Shown piece by piece: positions 41,081 to 50,225 of a stretch of DNA of 62,206 nucleotides. Source of the DNA: Muribaculaceae bacterium (lineage in GTDB: Bacteria > Bacillota > Clostridia > Lachnospirales > Lachnospiraceae); the NCBI GenBank assembly GCA_023666425.1, contig JAMPCA010000001.1:297136-359341 (forward strand), given 5' to 3'. Positions within the stretch are counted from its first letter, which is position 1. Each line of letters opens with the position of its first letter. The notes under the pieces were generated by a model. That model worked only from the letters and a program-made list of their open reading frames with translations, was not told where the DNA came from and did not search any database. The translations under genes were made by a program, and so were the position numbers.

Positions 41081-42828
41081 TAGGCTGCACCTCCTTCGTC
41101 AAAGTCTCCTCCGCCCTGCGTCTGGGATTCGTAGACGTCGCGGTAGATTTCATTGTCTGCAAGCAGCTTCTCGTGGGTGTCAAAGCCGCTCACCTTCCCG
41201 TCCTCAAGGACAAGGATGCGGTCGGCGTCCTGCACCGAGGAAATCCGCTGGGAGATAATCAGCTTCGTAGTTCCGGGAATGGCTTCCCGGAAGGCTTTCC
41301 GGATTTTCGCGTCGGTCGCCGTATCCACGGCGCTGGTGCTGTCGTCAAGGATCAGTACCAGAGGTTTTTTCAAAAGGGCTCTGGCGATACAGAGCCGCTG
41401 CTTCTGCCCGCCGGACACATTCGTGCCCCCCTGCTCTATGTAGGTGTTGTAGCCGTCGGGAAAGCCGGAGATAAACTCATCCGCGCAGGCCAGCTCACAC
41501 GCCCTCCGGCACTCCTCGTCGGTGGCGCCGGGGTCGCCCCAGCGCAGGTTCTCGTAGATCGTTCCCGAAAAGAGGACATTCTGCTGCAGGACGACAGACA
41601 CCTGGTTGCGCAGGCTGTCCATATCGTAGTCCCGCACGTCGCGCCCGCCGACGGAGACAGAGCCGCTGTCCACGTCGTAGAGACGGCTGATCAGATTCAC
41701 CAGCGAGGACTTGCTGCTGCCCGTCGCGCCGATGATGCCAATCGTCTCGCCGGAGGCGATGGAGAGGCTCACGTCGTCCAGCACCGGCGTCTCGGAGGTG
41801 CTGGAATAGCGGAAGGTCACATGGGAAAACTCGATGCTTCCGTCGGCCACTTCATGCACGGGATTTTCCGGGTTGTGCAGCTCGCTCTGTTCATTTAAGA
41901 CTTCGCTGATCCGCCTTGCGCTGGCGATACTCATGGAGATCATAACAAAGATCATGGAGAGCATCATCAGATTCATAAGGATATTCATACAGTAGGTAAG
42001 CAGTGCCATGAGGTCGCCCGTCTCAAGGCTGCCGCCCACCACCATGTGGGCGCCGAGCCAGCTGATCAGCAGAATGCAGGAATAGACGGTAAACATCATC
42101 AGCGGATTGTTTAAAACCACAAGGCTCTCCGCCCTTGTAAATACCCGGTAGATATTGGCGCTGGCCGCCCGGAAGCGCTTTTTCTCATGCTCTTCGCGGA
42201 CATAGGCCTTTACCACCCGGATGGCGGACACGTTTTCCTGCACGCTCTCGTTGAGCGCGTCGTACTTTTCGAATGCCGTGGAAAAATATTTCATGGCGCG
42301 TGTCGCGATAAAGATGAGCGCGGCTCCTAAAAGCAGCACCGCCAGAAGATAGATGACCGCAAGCCTCGGGCTTATAAAAAAAGACATCGCCATGGCGCAT
42401 ATAATAGAAGCGGGAGCACGCATCGCCATGCGCAGCATCATCTGGTAGGCGTTCTGGATATTGGTCACGTCGGTGGTGAGCCTCGTCACGAGCCCGGCGG
42501 TGGAAAAATGGTCGATATTGGAAAAGGAGTAGGTCTGGATCTGTCTAAACATGGCGGCACGGAGATTTTTCCCCAGTCCCATGGAAGCCTTAGCTCCATA
42601 TTTTGCCCCCATGCATCCGCAGAACAGAGAAAAGAGCGCGGCGACGACCATCCATGCACCCATCACATAGATGTGCGCAGTGTCTCCTGTGTTCACGCCA
42701 TCGTCCACGATGGAGGCCATCAGGAGCGGAATGAGCGTCTCCATGGCCACTTCAAGCAGCATAAAAATCGGTGTGGCGACAGAGGCGCGGGTATATTCCT
42801 TTACCTGTGCGCCTAAGGTTTTCAGCAT
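41080..42828 (-). CDS. ABC exporter, fused membrane and ATPase domains, first subunit (degenerate site)
   Basis: A 582-residue half-transporter with six helices and one ATPase. Walker A reads GATGSSKSS and the signature VSGGQKQRL. The catalytic Glu after Walker B is replaced by Asp (LILDDSTS) and the switch is SQRIS, without His. One ATP site of the pair is therefore probably non-hydrolytic, as in BmrC/BmrD and TM287/288. AAAGGGGAG precedes the ATG. The gene is divergent from nrdD, and no regulator of the MarR or TetR type is next to it. Confidence 0.92.
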   Translation of the reverse strand: MLKTLGAQVKEYTRASVATPIFMLLEVAMETLIPLLMASIVDDGVNTGDTAHIYVMGAWMVVAALFSLFCGCMGAKYGAKASMGLGKNLRAAMFRQIQTYSFSNIDHFSTAGLVTRLTTDVTNIQNAYQMMLRMAMRAPASIICAMAMSFFISPRLAVIYLLAVLLLGAALIFIATRAMKYFSTAFEKYDALNESVQENVSAIRVVKAYVREEHEKKRFRAASANIYRVFTRAESLVVLNNPLMMFTVYSCILLISWLGAHMVVGGSLETGDLMALLTYCMNILMNLMMLSMIFVMISMSIASARRISEVLNEQSELHNPENPVHEVADGSIEFSHVTFRYSSTSETPVLDDVSLSIASGETIGIIGATGSSKSSLVNLISRLYDVDSGSVSVGGRDVRDYDMDSLRNQVSVVLQQNVLFSGTIYENLRWGDPGATDEECRRACELACADEFISGFPDGYNTYIEQGGTNVSGGQKQRLCIARALLKKPLVLILDDSTSAVDTATDAKIRKAFREAIPGTTKLIISQRISSVQDADRILVLEDGKVSGFDTHEKLLADNEIYRDVYESQTQGGGDFDEGGAA

Positions 42829-42972
42829 AATGTATCTCCCCTTTCTTATATATAATATTAAAGAAGCATTCTTTTATGGTATAGCAGAAAAAAAATATTG
42901 TCAAGAAAGACACAATTTGTTCACATTTTCCGGTGTGTGAGAAAAACAACCACATAATATGGAAAGTTGATA

Positions 42973-43002
42973 TTGACAAGACCACAATATATAGTGTATG
43001 CT
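42973..43002 (+). promoter_or_regulatory. nrdD promoter with NrdR box
   Basis: TTGACA (42973-42978) and TATGCT (42997-43002) are 18 bases apart. Between them ACAATATATAGTGT (42984-42997) is the reverse complement of the NrdR consensus ACACTATATATTGT. A weaker second box may lie 32 bases upstream (42952-42965, 8 of 14 matches), the usual spacing. NrdR bound here would block polymerase when dATP is plentiful. Confidence 0.8.
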
Positions 43003-43059
43003 TGTATCTAACAACAGATTCCGTCGTGGAGTCTGCAAGTAGGATGAAGGAGATATGCT

Positions 43060-45246
43060 ATGAAAATCATCAAAAGAAGCGGAAGCGAGGATACGTTTGA
43101 CGGGACGAAGATCATTGCGGCGGTAAAGGCCGCGAATGATTCTGTCATTGACTATGAGAAGCTGACGGAGGAGCAGATCCGGGAGATCGCGGACAATGTA
43201 GAGGTGGCGTGCGAACACATGAAGCGTTCCGCCAGTGTGGAGGAGATACAGGATATGGTGGAGAACCAGCTGATGAACCACCGCGCCTTCACGGTGGCGA
43301 GGAATTACATCACCTACCGCTACAAGCGCGCGCTGGTGCGTAAGTCCAATTCCACGGACGAGCAGATTTTAAGCCTCCTCGAGTGCAACAACGAGGAGGT
43401 CAAGCAGGAGAACTCCAACAAGAATCCTACGGTGAACAGCGTACAGCGGGATTACATGGCGGGAGAGGTCAGCAAGGATATCACGAAGCGTTTTCTGCTT
43501 CCCGAGGACGTGGTTGAGGCGCACGAGAAGGGCATGATCCATTTCCACGATGCGGATTATTTCGCCCAGCACATGCACAACTGCTGTCTGGTGAATCTGG
43601 AGGACATGCTGCAGAACGGGACAGTCATCAGCGAGACGATGATCGACACCCCCAAGAGCTTTTCCACCGCCTGCAATATCGCGACGCAGGCAATCGCCCA
43701 GATTGCCAGCTCCCAGTATGGCGGGCAGAGCATCTCGCTGGCGCATCTTGCCCCCTTTGTGCAGGTCAGCCGCGAGAAATACAGAGAGCAGGTAAAGAGG
43801 GAGCTGGAGCAGGCTGGCCTTCCGGTGGATTCAGAGAAGGTCAATACGATTGCGGAGATGCGCGTGAAGGAGGAGATCAACAGCGGCGTGCAGACCATCC
43901 AGTACCAGGTGATCACCCTGATGACGACCAACGGGCAGGCGCCCTTCGTTACCGTGTTCATGTATCTCGACGAGGTGCCGGAGGGGCAGACGAGGGACGA
44001 TCTTGCGGCCATTATTGAGGAGATGCTCCACCAGCGGATCCAGGGCGTGAAAAATGAGCAGGGCGTCTACATCACCCCGGCATTCCCGAAGCTCATCTAT
44101 GTGCTGGAGGAGGACAATATCCACGAGGGCTCCAGATACTGGGAGCTGACAAAGCTTGCGGCGAGATGCTCCGCGAAGCGTCTCGTGCCGGATTATATTT
44201 CCGAGAAAAAGATGCTGGAGCTCAAGGTGGACAAGAACGGCGAAGGCCACTGCTATACCTGCATGGGCTGCCGGAGTTTTTTGACGCCCTATGTAGACCC
44301 GGAGACGGGAAAGCCGAAATATTACGGCCGTTTCAACCAGGGCGTGGTGACCATCAATCTGGTGGACGTGGCGTGCTCCTCCGAGAAGGATATGGACAAG
44401 TTCTGGAAGCTTTTGGACGAGCGGCTCTTACTCTGCTACCGCGCGCTGATGTGCAGGCACAAACGCCTCCTTGGCACGCCCTCCGACGTCGCTCCGATTC
44501 TGTGGCAGAATGGCGCGCTGGCGCGCCTGAAAAAGGGAGAGCCTATCGACAGGCTGCTGTTTAACGGCTATTCCACCATCTCCCTGGGCTATGCGGGGCT
44601 CTGTGAATGCACCCGTTACATGACCGGCGTATCCCACACGGAGCCGGAGAAGGGCACGCCCTTTGCGCTCAAAGTTATGCAGCGTCTCAACGACGCCTGC
44701 GCGGAGTGGAAGGCGAAGGAGCACATTGATTTCAGCCTTTACGGCACGCCCTTAGAGTCCACCACCTACAAATTCGCCAAGTGCCTGCAGAAGCGTTTTG
44801 GCGTCATTGCGGGAGTGACGGACAAGAACTACATCACGAACAGCTACCATGTGCATGTGACAGAGGAGATCAACGCCTTTGACAAGCTGAAGTTCGAGGC
44901 ACAGTTCCAGCGTCTGTCGCCGGGAGGCGCCATCAGCTATGTGGAGGTGCCGAACATGCAGGACAATATCGAGGCGGTGCTGTCGGTGATGAAATATATC
45001 TACGACAATATCATGTACGCCGAGCTCAACACGAAGAGCGATTACTGTATGTCCTGCGGCTATGACGGTGAGATTAAGATCGCAGAGGAAAAGGGCAGCG
45101 GCAAGCTGATCTGGGAGTGTCCCAACTGCGGCAATCAGGATCAGAATAAGATGAGCGTCGCCCGGCGCACCTGCGGTTATATCGGCACCCAGTTCTGGAA
45201 TCAGGGACGGACGCAGGAGATTAAGGAGCGCGTTCTGCATCTGTAA
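43060..45246 (+). CDS. nrdD: Anaerobic ribonucleoside-triphosphate reductase
   Basis: A 728-residue class III glycyl-radical enzyme that makes dNTPs without oxygen. The N-terminal ATP-cone (IKRSGSEDTFDGTKI, about 1-95) senses ATP/dATP. The C-terminus carries the zinc cysteines (CMSCG near 661 and CPNCG), followed by the radical site RRTCGYIGTQFWNQGR. AAGGAG precedes the ATG. It needs the activase encoded at 47107. Two unrelated genes lie between them. Confidence 0.97.
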   Translation: MKIIKRSGSEDTFDGTKIIAAVKAANDSVIDYEKLTEEQIREIADNVEVACEHMKRSASVEEIQDMVENQLMNHRAFTVARNYITYRYKRALVRKSNSTDEQILSLLECNNEEVKQENSNKNPTVNSVQRDYMAGEVSKDITKRFLLPEDVVEAHEKGMIHFHDADYFAQHMHNCCLVNLEDMLQNGTVISETMIDTPKSFSTACNIATQAIAQIASSQYGGQSISLAHLAPFVQVSREKYREQVKRELEQAGLPVDSEKVNTIAEMRVKEEINSGVQTIQYQVITLMTTNGQAPFVTVFMYLDEVPEGQTRDDLAAIIEEMLHQRIQGVKNEQGVYITPAFPKLIYVLEEDNIHEGSRYWELTKLAARCSAKRLVPDYISEKKMLELKVDKNGEGHCYTCMGCRSFLTPYVDPETGKPKYYGRFNQGVVTINLVDVACSSEKDMDKFWKLLDERLLLCYRALMCRHKRLLGTPSDVAPILWQNGALARLKKGEPIDRLLFNGYSTISLGYAGLCECTRYMTGVSHTEPEKGTPFALKVMQRLNDACAEWKAKEHIDFSLYGTPLESTTYKFAKCLQKRFGVIAGVTDKNYITNSYHVHVTEEINAFDKLKFEAQFQRLSPGGAISYVEVPNMQDNIEAVLSVMKYIYDNIMYAELNTKSDYCMSCGYDGEIKIAEEKGSGKLIWECPNCGNQDQNKMSVARRTCGYIGTQFWNQGRTQEIKERVLHL

Positions 45247-45260
45247 GGCTGGTAACTGGA

Positions 45261-46346
45261 ATGGAAAAAAGTAAGCGTAAGCACTATGCCCATTTATACG
45301 AGAATGCAAAAAGCACGGGAAATCCCGCCGCTGCGGACGGACGGGAGCCCGGTGCGGGAGATGGACGGGAATATGGCGCGGGGGAGGAATACCTCGGGGA
45401 TCTGCGCGTGATAGAGAACCTGTGCGCGCACAATGACCTGGGAGATGCGGCGGCAAATAAGCGGCTCTACCGAAGGCTTAAGCAGGAAGGGAATTTTTCC
45501 ACATGGCTCGGGGAGGCATTTTTGTCGGGGCTGTTTGTCCACTCGGGGGAAAAACGCCGCAGAAAGACCCTGGAAAAGGTATGTAAGCGCATCGCAGTCT
45601 CCTTTCTGGCGATGGCAGTGGTGCTTCTGGCAGTGCTTCTGCGCATCCAGATCATGGATGCAAAGGAGAGCGCGGTGCTGGAATATATCCGAAAGGAAAA
45701 AGAGCAGCTCGCGCAGGCGGCGGAGGACAAAAAAGATAATATTGCCATCTCGAAAGAGGTTGAAATTTTAGACCAATATGGTATTATCTATAGTATGTAC
45801 CCCGATGTTGTGGGCTGGCTTACAGTGGAGGGCACCGGCATCGATTACCCGGTGATGCAGGATATCTCAGGGCAGGAATACTATCTAAAGCACAGCTTTG
45901 AGGGCAAGGAGGATTCGAAGGGAAGCCTCTTTATCGATGCGGGGAGCGGGATAAGCCCGCTGGACAGGAATCTTGTGATATACGGGCACAATGTCAGCGA
46001 CGGCAGCCAGTTTGGCAATCTGGATTATTATCTGGATAAGGATTTTTACAAGGCGCATTCCACCTTCACCTTTGACACGATCTATGAGACAGGCGTTTAC
46101 CAGATTGTGGCAGTGGTCAGGACCCATGTGCGGCAGGGAGATGAGTCGGGCTTCCGCTACTACTGGATGCATGGCTATCAGAACCGGGGAGAATTTCAGG
46201 AGCTTTTGGATTTTATCAGTGAGGAAAGTGTCTATGACACGGGAGAGCATCTGTCCTACGGGGACAGTACAGTGATGCTGTCCACCTGCGAGTACACGGT
46301 GGACAACGGGAGACTTGTGATTATAGCGAAGAGGATGAGTGAGTGA
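45261..46346 (+). CDS. srtB: Class B sortase
   Basis: A 361-residue membrane transpeptidase that joins surface proteins to peptidoglycan. A long cytoplasmic N-terminus of about 105 residues, with a GREPGAGDGREYGAG repeat, precedes one helix (about 108-130). The catalytic domain has His243 in IYGHN, Cys343 in LSTCEY and the Arg in NGRLVIIAKR, and the inserted helix typical of class B. It starts 14 bases after nrdD. The next gene overlaps its stop and encodes a protein with a TPKTG sorting motif, the probable substrate. Confidence 0.9.
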   Translation: MEKSKRKHYAHLYENAKSTGNPAAADGREPGAGDGREYGAGEEYLGDLRVIENLCAHNDLGDAAANKRLYRRLKQEGNFSTWLGEAFLSGLFVHSGEKRRRKTLEKVCKRIAVSFLAMAVVLLAVLLRIQIMDAKESAVLEYIRKEKEQLAQAAEDKKDNIAISKEVEILDQYGIIYSMYPDVVGWLTVEGTGIDYPVMQDISGQEYYLKHSFEGKEDSKGSLFIDAGSGISPLDRNLVIYGHNVSDGSQFGNLDYYLDKDFYKAHSTFTFDTIYETGVYQIVAVVRTHVRQGDESGFRYYWMHGYQNRGEFQELLDFISEESVYDTGEHLSYGDSTVMLSTCEYTVDNGRLVIIAKRMSE

Positions 46347-47107
46347 TGAGGAGACTGAAGAGAAGTATCGTAGCAATCTGTATGGCGTTTGTGCTGTGTT
46401 TTGCGTTTTCGCCTCTCATGGTGCAGGCGGCCGATATCAATGTGACCCTTGGCACTACGGACAACGGCGTGGAGGGGGACACGGTCACGGCGCGCATTGT
46501 GCTGGGGGAGAACCCGGGCATCTCCACCTTTGCGGTGAAGCTGGCATATGACAATGATTATCTGACCTATACCGGGGCGGCATGGGCAAATTCGGTCACG
46601 GGGGATGCGAACAATGTGCAGCTCATTTCCGAGGTGACAGAGGATGGGGGTCCGGTGCTCAATATTTCCTCGATTTTGAATTCTACCTACTCGAACAACG
46701 AGACGATCGTGACGCTAAACTTTACGGCGAAGCAGAATTATACCACGATGCCGGTGACGCTCACGAACCGGGAGATTACCGACAGCGCCTACAGCCCGGT
46801 GACGGTGAGCCTGCTGGTGGACGCCACGGCGGGGCAGGACGCTGTACAGAATACGGAGAACGACAGTCAGGGCGGCAACAGCAGTACAAATAACAGCAGT
46901 ACAAATAACAGCCAGAATACAAACAGCAGTAATAACAATAACAGCAGTACCAGCAGTACTAACAAAAATACTACGGACAAGAAGAATCTCGACAAGACGC
47001 CCAAGACCGGAGTTCCCGATGTAAGGCTTCTGCTTGCCGGGGCAATCGTCGTCTTCCTTCTTGCGGCTACGGTATGCATGCGTCTGCTCGGAAAGAAGCG
47101 GAGCTGA
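46346..47107 (+). CDS. Cohesin-domain cell-wall protein with TPKTG sorting signal
   Basis: A 253-residue exported protein. A signal peptide (to VQAAD) leads into a cohesin-type beta domain (about 30-155: VTLGTTDNGVEGDTV, FAVKLAYDNDYLTY). An Asn/Ser/Thr-rich linker (about 165-215) follows, then TPKTG, a hydrophobic helix and KKRS, the standard sortase signal. The PxTG core with a Thr before it suits clostridial class B sortases. The ATG overlaps the sortase stop (TGATG); a GTG three bases earlier is possible. The cohesin fold usually binds dockerins, none of which is seen here. Its stop overlaps nrdG. Confidence 0.85.
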   Translation: MRRLKRSIVAICMAFVLCFAFSPLMVQAADINVTLGTTDNGVEGDTVTARIVLGENPGISTFAVKLAYDNDYLTYTGAAWANSVTGDANNVQLISEVTEDGGPVLNISSILNSTYSNNETIVTLNFTAKQNYTTMPVTLTNREITDSAYSPVTVSLLVDATAGQDAVQNTENDSQGGNSSTNNSSTNNSQNTNSSNNNNSSTSSTNKNTTDKKNLDKTPKTGVPDVRLLLAGAIVVFLLAATVCMRLLGKKRS

Positions 47108-47628
47108 TGAATTACGCGGGAATCAAGTATTGCGATATCGCCAACGGCACGGGCTGCCGCACAGTGCTTTTTGTGTCCGGCTGCCGCAACGCCTGCAGGG
47201 GCTGTTTCCAGCCGCACACATGGGATTTTGGCTATGGAGAGCCCTTTGACAGCCCGGTGCAGGAGGAGGTGATTGCCTCCCTGGAGCCGGAGTATGTGCA
47301 GGGGCTTACCCTGCTGGGAGGAGAGCCCTTTGAGGAAGAGAACCAGAGAGCGCTGCTTCCCTTTCTGCGTCTTGTGAAGGAGCGTTATCCACACAAGGAC
47401 GTATGGGCGTTTACAGGCTATATCTATGACAGGGATCTCACAGCGGAAGGCAGAAAGCACACGGAGGATACCGACGCACTTTTATCAATGATTGATATTT
47501 TGGTGGACGGCCCTTTTGTGGAGGAGGAGAAGGATATTACGCTGAAATTCCGCGGTTCTAAAAATCAGCGGATTATTGACTTGCAAAAAACGAGAGAATG
47601 TGGCAAAATATGCCTTGCAATGAACTGA
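47107..47628 (+). CDS. nrdG: Anaerobic ribonucleotide reductase activating protein
   Basis: A 173-residue radical SAM enzyme that forms the glycyl radical on NrdD. The iron-sulphur cluster cysteines are in CRNACRGC (CxxxCxxC), followed by the SAM-binding LGGEPF. The length is normal. The ATG shares a base with the upstream stop (TGATG), so translation is coupled to the cohesin protein. An earlier in-frame ATG inside that gene is unlikely. Confidence 0.95.
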   Translation: MNYAGIKYCDIANGTGCRTVLFVSGCRNACRGCFQPHTWDFGYGEPFDSPVQEEVIASLEPEYVQGLTLLGGEPFEEENQRALLPFLRLVKERYPHKDVWAFTGYIYDRDLTAEGRKHTEDTDALLSMIDILVDGPFVEEEKDITLKFRGSKNQRIIDLQKTRECGKICLAMN

Positions 47629-47651
47629 CTGGTCACAAAGGAGTGTGTTAT

Positions 47652-47960
47652 ATGAAAAAACGTATCAACATGGCTCTTGGATTTATATGCTACGCACTTG
47701 GAGTTCTCACGGCTTTGTATGTGGGACTTTGGAAGATGGTGTGTCTGCCTCTGCAGGCCTTGTATATGGCTTTCACAGGGGGAGAGATGACACTGTCCTT
47801 GATTATTGCCTGCGGGGTGAAGATTCTGTTCTCCACGACGCTGATGGGGCTGATCTGGTGCATCGGCTATATCGGTTATAACCATTTCAAGGGGACGGAG
47901 GATCCGGACTGGGACGCCATAGAGAAGAAGAGGAGCTGTCGTGATTCTGAGAGTACCTGA
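47652..47960 (+). CDS. Small membrane protein, unknown function
   Basis: A 102-residue protein with two or three hydrophobic helices (about 6-25 and 42-78) and a charged C-terminus (DPDWDAIEKKR). I do not recognise a family. AAAGGAGTG lies before the ATG, 23 bases after nrdG. Its end overlaps the next gene by 20 bases, so it is probably made with the lysine-methylase gene. It may belong to the nrd-sortase transcript. Confidence 0.7.
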   Translation: MKKRINMALGFICYALGVLTALYVGLWKMVCLPLQALYMAFTGGEMTLSLIIACGVKILFSTTLMGLIWCIGYIGYNHFKGTEDPDWDAIEKKRSCRDSEST

Positions 47961-49089
47961 TTATTACGAAGAATTTACCTGCATTGCAGACCGCTGTAAG
48001 GGGAGCTGCTGCGCAGGGTGGGAGATTGACATTGACGAGCCCACGAGAGATTATTACTGTACTGTTCCCGGTGAGATTGGGGAGCGGATGCGGGAAAAAC
48101 TGTACAGGGGAGAGGACGGCGCTTACCGTTTCCGGCTATCGGAGGACGGACGTTGTCCTTTTTTAAACTCCGGCAATCTCTGCGATATCATTACCGCTCT
48201 GGGGCAGGAGGCATTGAGCGAGGTCTGCACAGACTTCCCGCGCTTTTCTCTCTCCTACGGGCATGTGATGCAGCGGGTGCTTTCCATCTCCTGCGAAGAG
48301 GTCGGGCGGATTCTGTTCTCGAAGCGGGAGCCGGTCGCCTTTGTGGAGCATCGCATGGCGTGCATGGCGGACTGGGAGGAGGAGGCCGACGAGGATTACA
48401 TCGCCTTTTTGGAAGGGCTGCAGAGCTGTGCAATCCGCCTGCTGCAGGAGCGGACGCACACCCTCCCGGAGCGCGTGCACGGCTTTCTGTCCCTCTGTGA
48501 GTGGGGACAGTCCGTGATCAACCGGCGCGGGGGAGAGGAAGCATCCGGTGGAGGCGGGGCTTTTCCGGATCCTTTTGCGGACTGGAGCGCGGAGGCAGGC
48601 AGAGAGAAGCTCTGCCCGGAGGACAGAAAATGGGCGTCGGAGTGGTGCGAAGGGGGAGACGACGGGGAGCGGTATGAAGCCTTTGATATCCGTTTTGGCA
48701 TTCTGGAGGGGCTGGAGGAGCTGGGAATGGAGTGGGTGCAGGCCAAGAGACAGGTCCGGGAGGTGCTGACAGCGGATGCCTACGCCCGGCTGCGGAGGGA
48801 ATATATGGCTTCGGACTCCTTCGATGCGTCGGCCTATGAGCAGTTGCTGGTGTATTTTGTTTTCCGGTATTTCATGCAGGCATACTACAGCTATGACCTG
48901 CTGGCTTACGGCCGGATGGCGGTGGGATTTACGCTGATGATACGGGATCTGGATATATGCCGGTGGAGCGTGAATGGAAAAAAACTTGGGCTGGACGACC
49001 GTATCGACACAGCCCATGTCTTTTCCAGAGAGGTGGAACATTCCGAAGAGAATTTTGAACAGGTGCAGGAAGAATTCCTGTTCCTGTGA
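47941..49089 (+). CDS. FliB-type lysine N-methylase, cysteine-rich
   Basis: A 382-residue protein of the flagellin lysine-N-methylase group. The N-terminal cysteine cluster CIADRCKGSCCAGW, then CPFLNSGNLC and CTDFPR, should bind a metal cluster. The start codon is GTG with GAGGAG before it. FliB methylates flagellin lysines in some bacteria. There are no flagellar genes in the window, so its target may be another surface protein. Many clostridia without flagella carry this family. Confidence 0.8.
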   Translation: MILRVPDYYEEFTCIADRCKGSCCAGWEIDIDEPTRDYYCTVPGEIGERMREKLYRGEDGAYRFRLSEDGRCPFLNSGNLCDIITALGQEALSEVCTDFPRFSLSYGHVMQRVLSISCEEVGRILFSKREPVAFVEHRMACMADWEEEADEDYIAFLEGLQSCAIRLLQERTHTLPERVHGFLSLCEWGQSVINRRGGEEASGGGGAFPDPFADWSAEAGREKLCPEDRKWASEWCEGGDDGERYEAFDIRFGILEGLEELGMEWVQAKRQVREVLTADAYARLRREYMASDSFDASAYEQLLVYFVFRYFMQAYYSYDLLAYGRMAVGFTLMIRDLDICRWSVNGKKLGLDDRIDTAHVFSREVEHSEENFEQVQEEFLFL

Positions 49090-49090
49090 A

Positions 49091-50062
49091 TTATTTATCC
49101 AGCAAATCGGTGTAGAACGCGGCGTAATCGGTGCGGTTCTCTTTGGTGTAGTCGATGGCCGCGGAGGGGTGCTGGTTTAAGTGTCCGGTCAGAAGGTAGG
49201 GGATATCGTAGCCCCAGACCGCGCCGGAATCCCGCAGGGGAAGCATATGCTCCTCGATGAACTTGAGCACCGGGAAGATATTGTACTTCGGATTCTTTAA
49301 GAAGCTCAAAAGCAGCTCCATCGCACAGTTGCCCGCGCCGCGTCCCATGGACATCATGGTGGCGTCAAGGAGGCTTGCCCCGTGGGTCATGGCTTCGATG
49401 GTGTTCGCGAAGGCGAGCTGCTGGTTGTTGTGGGCGTGGATGCCTAAGTACTTGCCGTATTTTTCGGCAGTCTCCATATACAGACCGGTGATGCGCTCAA
49501 TCTGCTCCGGGAACAGGGCGCCGTAGCTGTCCACGATGTAGATGCCGTCTACGCTGCTCTCGCCCACCATCTGCAGAGCCTGCGCCACATCTCCCTCCTG
49601 CGCGTTGGAGATGGCCATAATGTTGCAGGTGACTTCGTAACCCTTCTCCTTGGCGTCCTCGATCATCGCAATCGCGCCGGGCATCTGGTGTACATACGTC
49701 GCCACACGCACCATGTCGATGACGCTGTCCTTCTTGTCGATGATATCCCGCTTAAAATCGCAGCGTCCCACGTCCGCCATGACGGAAATCTTCATATCGG
49801 AATTGTTCTCGCCCACGATCTCGCGGATAGACTCCTCATCGCAGAATTTCCATTTGCCAAATTTATTCACATCAAAGAGCTCTTTGGAGGCTTTGTAGCC
49901 GAATTCCATGACGTCAACCCCCGCCTTCACGTTCGCGCGGTAGAGCGCGTTGATAAAATCGTCGGTGAACGCAAAATTGTTCACCAGCCCTCCGTCGCGT
50001 ATGGTTGCGTCCAGCACACGGACGTCGGTGCGGACGGTCATTAGATTGCCCTTTTGAGCCAT
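49091..50062 (-). CDS. HMG-CoA-lyase-like aldolase
   Basis: A 323-residue TIM-barrel protein of the HMGL-like (DRE-TIM) superfamily. The metal and catalytic motif DATIRDGG near the N-terminus and HAHNN in the middle are typical of 4-hydroxy-2-oxovalerate aldolase and isopropylmalate/citramalate-synthase relatives. Without a leucine-binding C-terminal domain it is not LeuA. AAGGAGG is 7 bases from the ATG at 50062. The substrate is unknown, and no pathway partner is adjacent. Confidence 0.8.
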   Translation of the reverse strand: MAQKGNLMTVRTDVRVLDATIRDGGLVNNFAFTDDFINALYRANVKAGVDVMEFGYKASKELFDVNKFGKWKFCDEESIREIVGENNSDMKISVMADVGRCDFKRDIIDKKDSVIDMVRVATYVHQMPGAIAMIEDAKEKGYEVTCNIMAISNAQEGDVAQALQMVGESSVDGIYIVDSYGALFPEQIERITGLYMETAEKYGKYLGIHAHNNQQLAFANTIEAMTHGASLLDATMMSMGRGAGNCAMELLLSFLKNPKYNIFPVLKFIEEHMLPLRDSGAVWGYDIPYLLTGHLNQHPSAAIDYTKENRTDYAAFYTDLLDK

Positions 50063-50105
50063 TGTTGTATCCTCCTTCGTCATTTTCAGTTCCTGTATAC
50101 TTCAC

Positions 50106-50154
50106 CGCTTTAAAGCGTGTGAGTATATGATAACATAACTCGTGAAAAATGCAA
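50106..50154 (-). promoter_or_regulatory. Promoter of the aldolase gene with a palindrome
   Basis: On the minus strand, TTGCAT (50154-50149), 16 bases, TATCAT (50132-50127). Downstream CGCTTTAAAGCG (50106-50117) is a perfect 12-bp palindrome at about +4 to +15, a possible operator. Confidence 0.6.
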
Positions 50155-50162
50155 GCAAAATC

Positions 50163-50191
50163 TTTACTTTTTTCTGCATTCCCTATATAAT
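50163..50191 (+). promoter_or_regulatory. Promoter of the MraY-like gene
   Basis: TTTACT (50163-50168), 17 bases, perfect TATAAT (50186-50191). The start would be near 50198, 28 bases before the ATG. Confidence 0.75.
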
Positions 50192-50225
50192 TATTTATAG
50201 TGTGTCCATGGAAAAGGAGGATGAG

